Assembly (NCBI RefSeq): GCF_009389715.1
Contig: NC_052399.1
Coordinates: 30,637,146 to 30,701,145 of the forward strand
Source of the DNA: Phoenix dactylifera
Taxonomy: Eukaryota > Streptophyta > Magnoliopsida > Arecales > Arecaceae
Direction: 5' to 3'
Length of the DNA: 64,000 bases
How positions within the stretch are numbered: the stretch's first letter is position 1; each line of letters starts with the position of its first letter. A program made the position numbers and the translations under genes. This document shows positions 63,453 through 64,000 of the stretch, one piece after another. Under the pieces are notes generated by a model. That model had not been told where the DNA came from and searched no databases. It was given only the letters and a program-made list of their open reading frames with translations.

Positions 63453-63810
63453 AAATAACTGCTGTTTTCTCATTTCTTCCTGATGAGAAATGCTTATGAA
63501 GAAAATAGCAATTATGTGCTGCATGCAAACCCGAAAAGAGTCAAGTAAATAACTGCTGTTTTTCTGTTTTTATTGGGAAAAAAATTAGTTATTATCTAAG
63601 TTGAGTCGTTGATCAATTTGGGCAAATAACTGCTGCTATATAATCGTATCTGTGGCAACGGGGAAACGGTTTGCCAAAGGGGTCCGTTACCGGAGAATAT
63701 CGGCATATCATCCCCAAGGCATTCGTGACCCACTGACCCATACGTAAACCATACCGCAGGTCTAACTTATTCCTCTCCGACTCCATAATTCCATTCCACC
63801 CCATCCTGGC

Positions 63811-63845
<35 letters not shown>

Positions 63846-64000
63846 ATCTCTGTCGACGCTATTTTTGGGCGTTTGGATTGGGTTTCGGTTTTCTCTTTCG
63901 CCATTTCTAGACCGATTTCGATTTACTTAAAGGCGGATCTTCGCATTACGCGAACCACCGCTGCCACCGTCGTCCTCCTCGTCGCCGTCGCCCGGAATCG
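63453..64000 (+). promoter_or_regulatory. Core promoter and 5' leader of a gene running off the right edge
   Basis: The 12-mer AAATAACTGCTG occurs three times (63453, 63547, 63624). The last copy abuts a TATA box, CTATATAA (63636-63643). A CT microsatellite (63813-63841) and a leader with no ATG codon after it follow to the window end, turning GC-rich in the last 60 bases (GCCACCGTCGTCCTCCTCGT). AACTG is a Myb-type core. The coding part must lie beyond 64000. Confidence 0.5.

Noticed and set aside
1-64000. CRISPR arrays, bacterial operons, phage or plasmid features
   Set aside because: The window is intron-bearing plant nuclear DNA. No regularly spaced repeat array of that type was seen.
1-64000. 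Known microRNA precursors
   Set aside because: I looked for the mature sequences of common conserved families that I remember (for example miR156, miR166, miR390) and saw none. A systematic hairpin and small-RNA search could not be run.

Overview
This is a stretch of plant nuclear DNA. It is AT-rich, with GT-AG introns in every gene, long introns full of repeats, a plastid-targeted carotenoid enzyme and a decayed retroelement background. A strongly GC-rich first exon followed by AT-richer exons in the carotenoid isomerase gene, plus the codon usage and gene structures, points to a monocot. A non-grass monocot such as a palm fits best, but that is inference; no species marker was read.

Five protein genes can be reconstructed exon by exon. 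(1) ABCG22-type half-size ABC transporter, + strand, 13001-21456, 10 coding exons, 744 aa. (2) CRTISO, prolycopene (carotenoid) isomerase, - strand, 34798-22623, 13 coding exons, 596 aa; it lies tail-to-tail with ABCG22. (3) A SINAT-type RING E3 ubiquitin ligase, + strand, 46122-47399, 3 coding exons behind a 3 kb intron in the 5' leader. (4) Sucrose-phosphate phosphatase (SPP), + strand, 50165-55708, 8 coding exons, 424 aa. (5) A 95-aa plant protein of unknown function, + strand, 57784-58512, 2 exons, with one membrane segment and a KKVRF motif that looks like a protein phosphatase 1 docking site. At the right edge a promoter and 5' leader begin a sixth gene whose coding part lies outside the window.

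The rest is intergenic or intronic. 1-11.9 kb holds a Ty1-copia fossil, a possible solo LTR, AT microsatellites and two GC-rich islands. The CRTISO introns hold GTACCGG-rich fold-back elements and a retroposed tRNA-Val-like sequence. A 5'-truncated LINE (35191-38690) sits just upstream of CRTISO in the same orientation. 38.7-42.9 kb has old repeats and a 95-bp tandem duplication. SINAT intron 1 holds a tRNA-derived SINE candidate, and 60.2-62.6 kb holds a small non-autonomous LTR element.

ABCG22 (linked in Arabidopsis to stomatal control and ABA) and CRTISO (carotenoids, the precursors of ABA) touch related physiology, and SPP performs the last step of sucrose synthesis. Nothing in the sequence shows that they are co-regulated. 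I did not find a clear-cut new system. The observations most worth following are the PP1-docking-like motif in the small membrane protein, a 98-bp duplication that copies an exon end and its splice donor in ABCG22, the retroposed tRNA-Val, and a twin-hairpin fold-back element.
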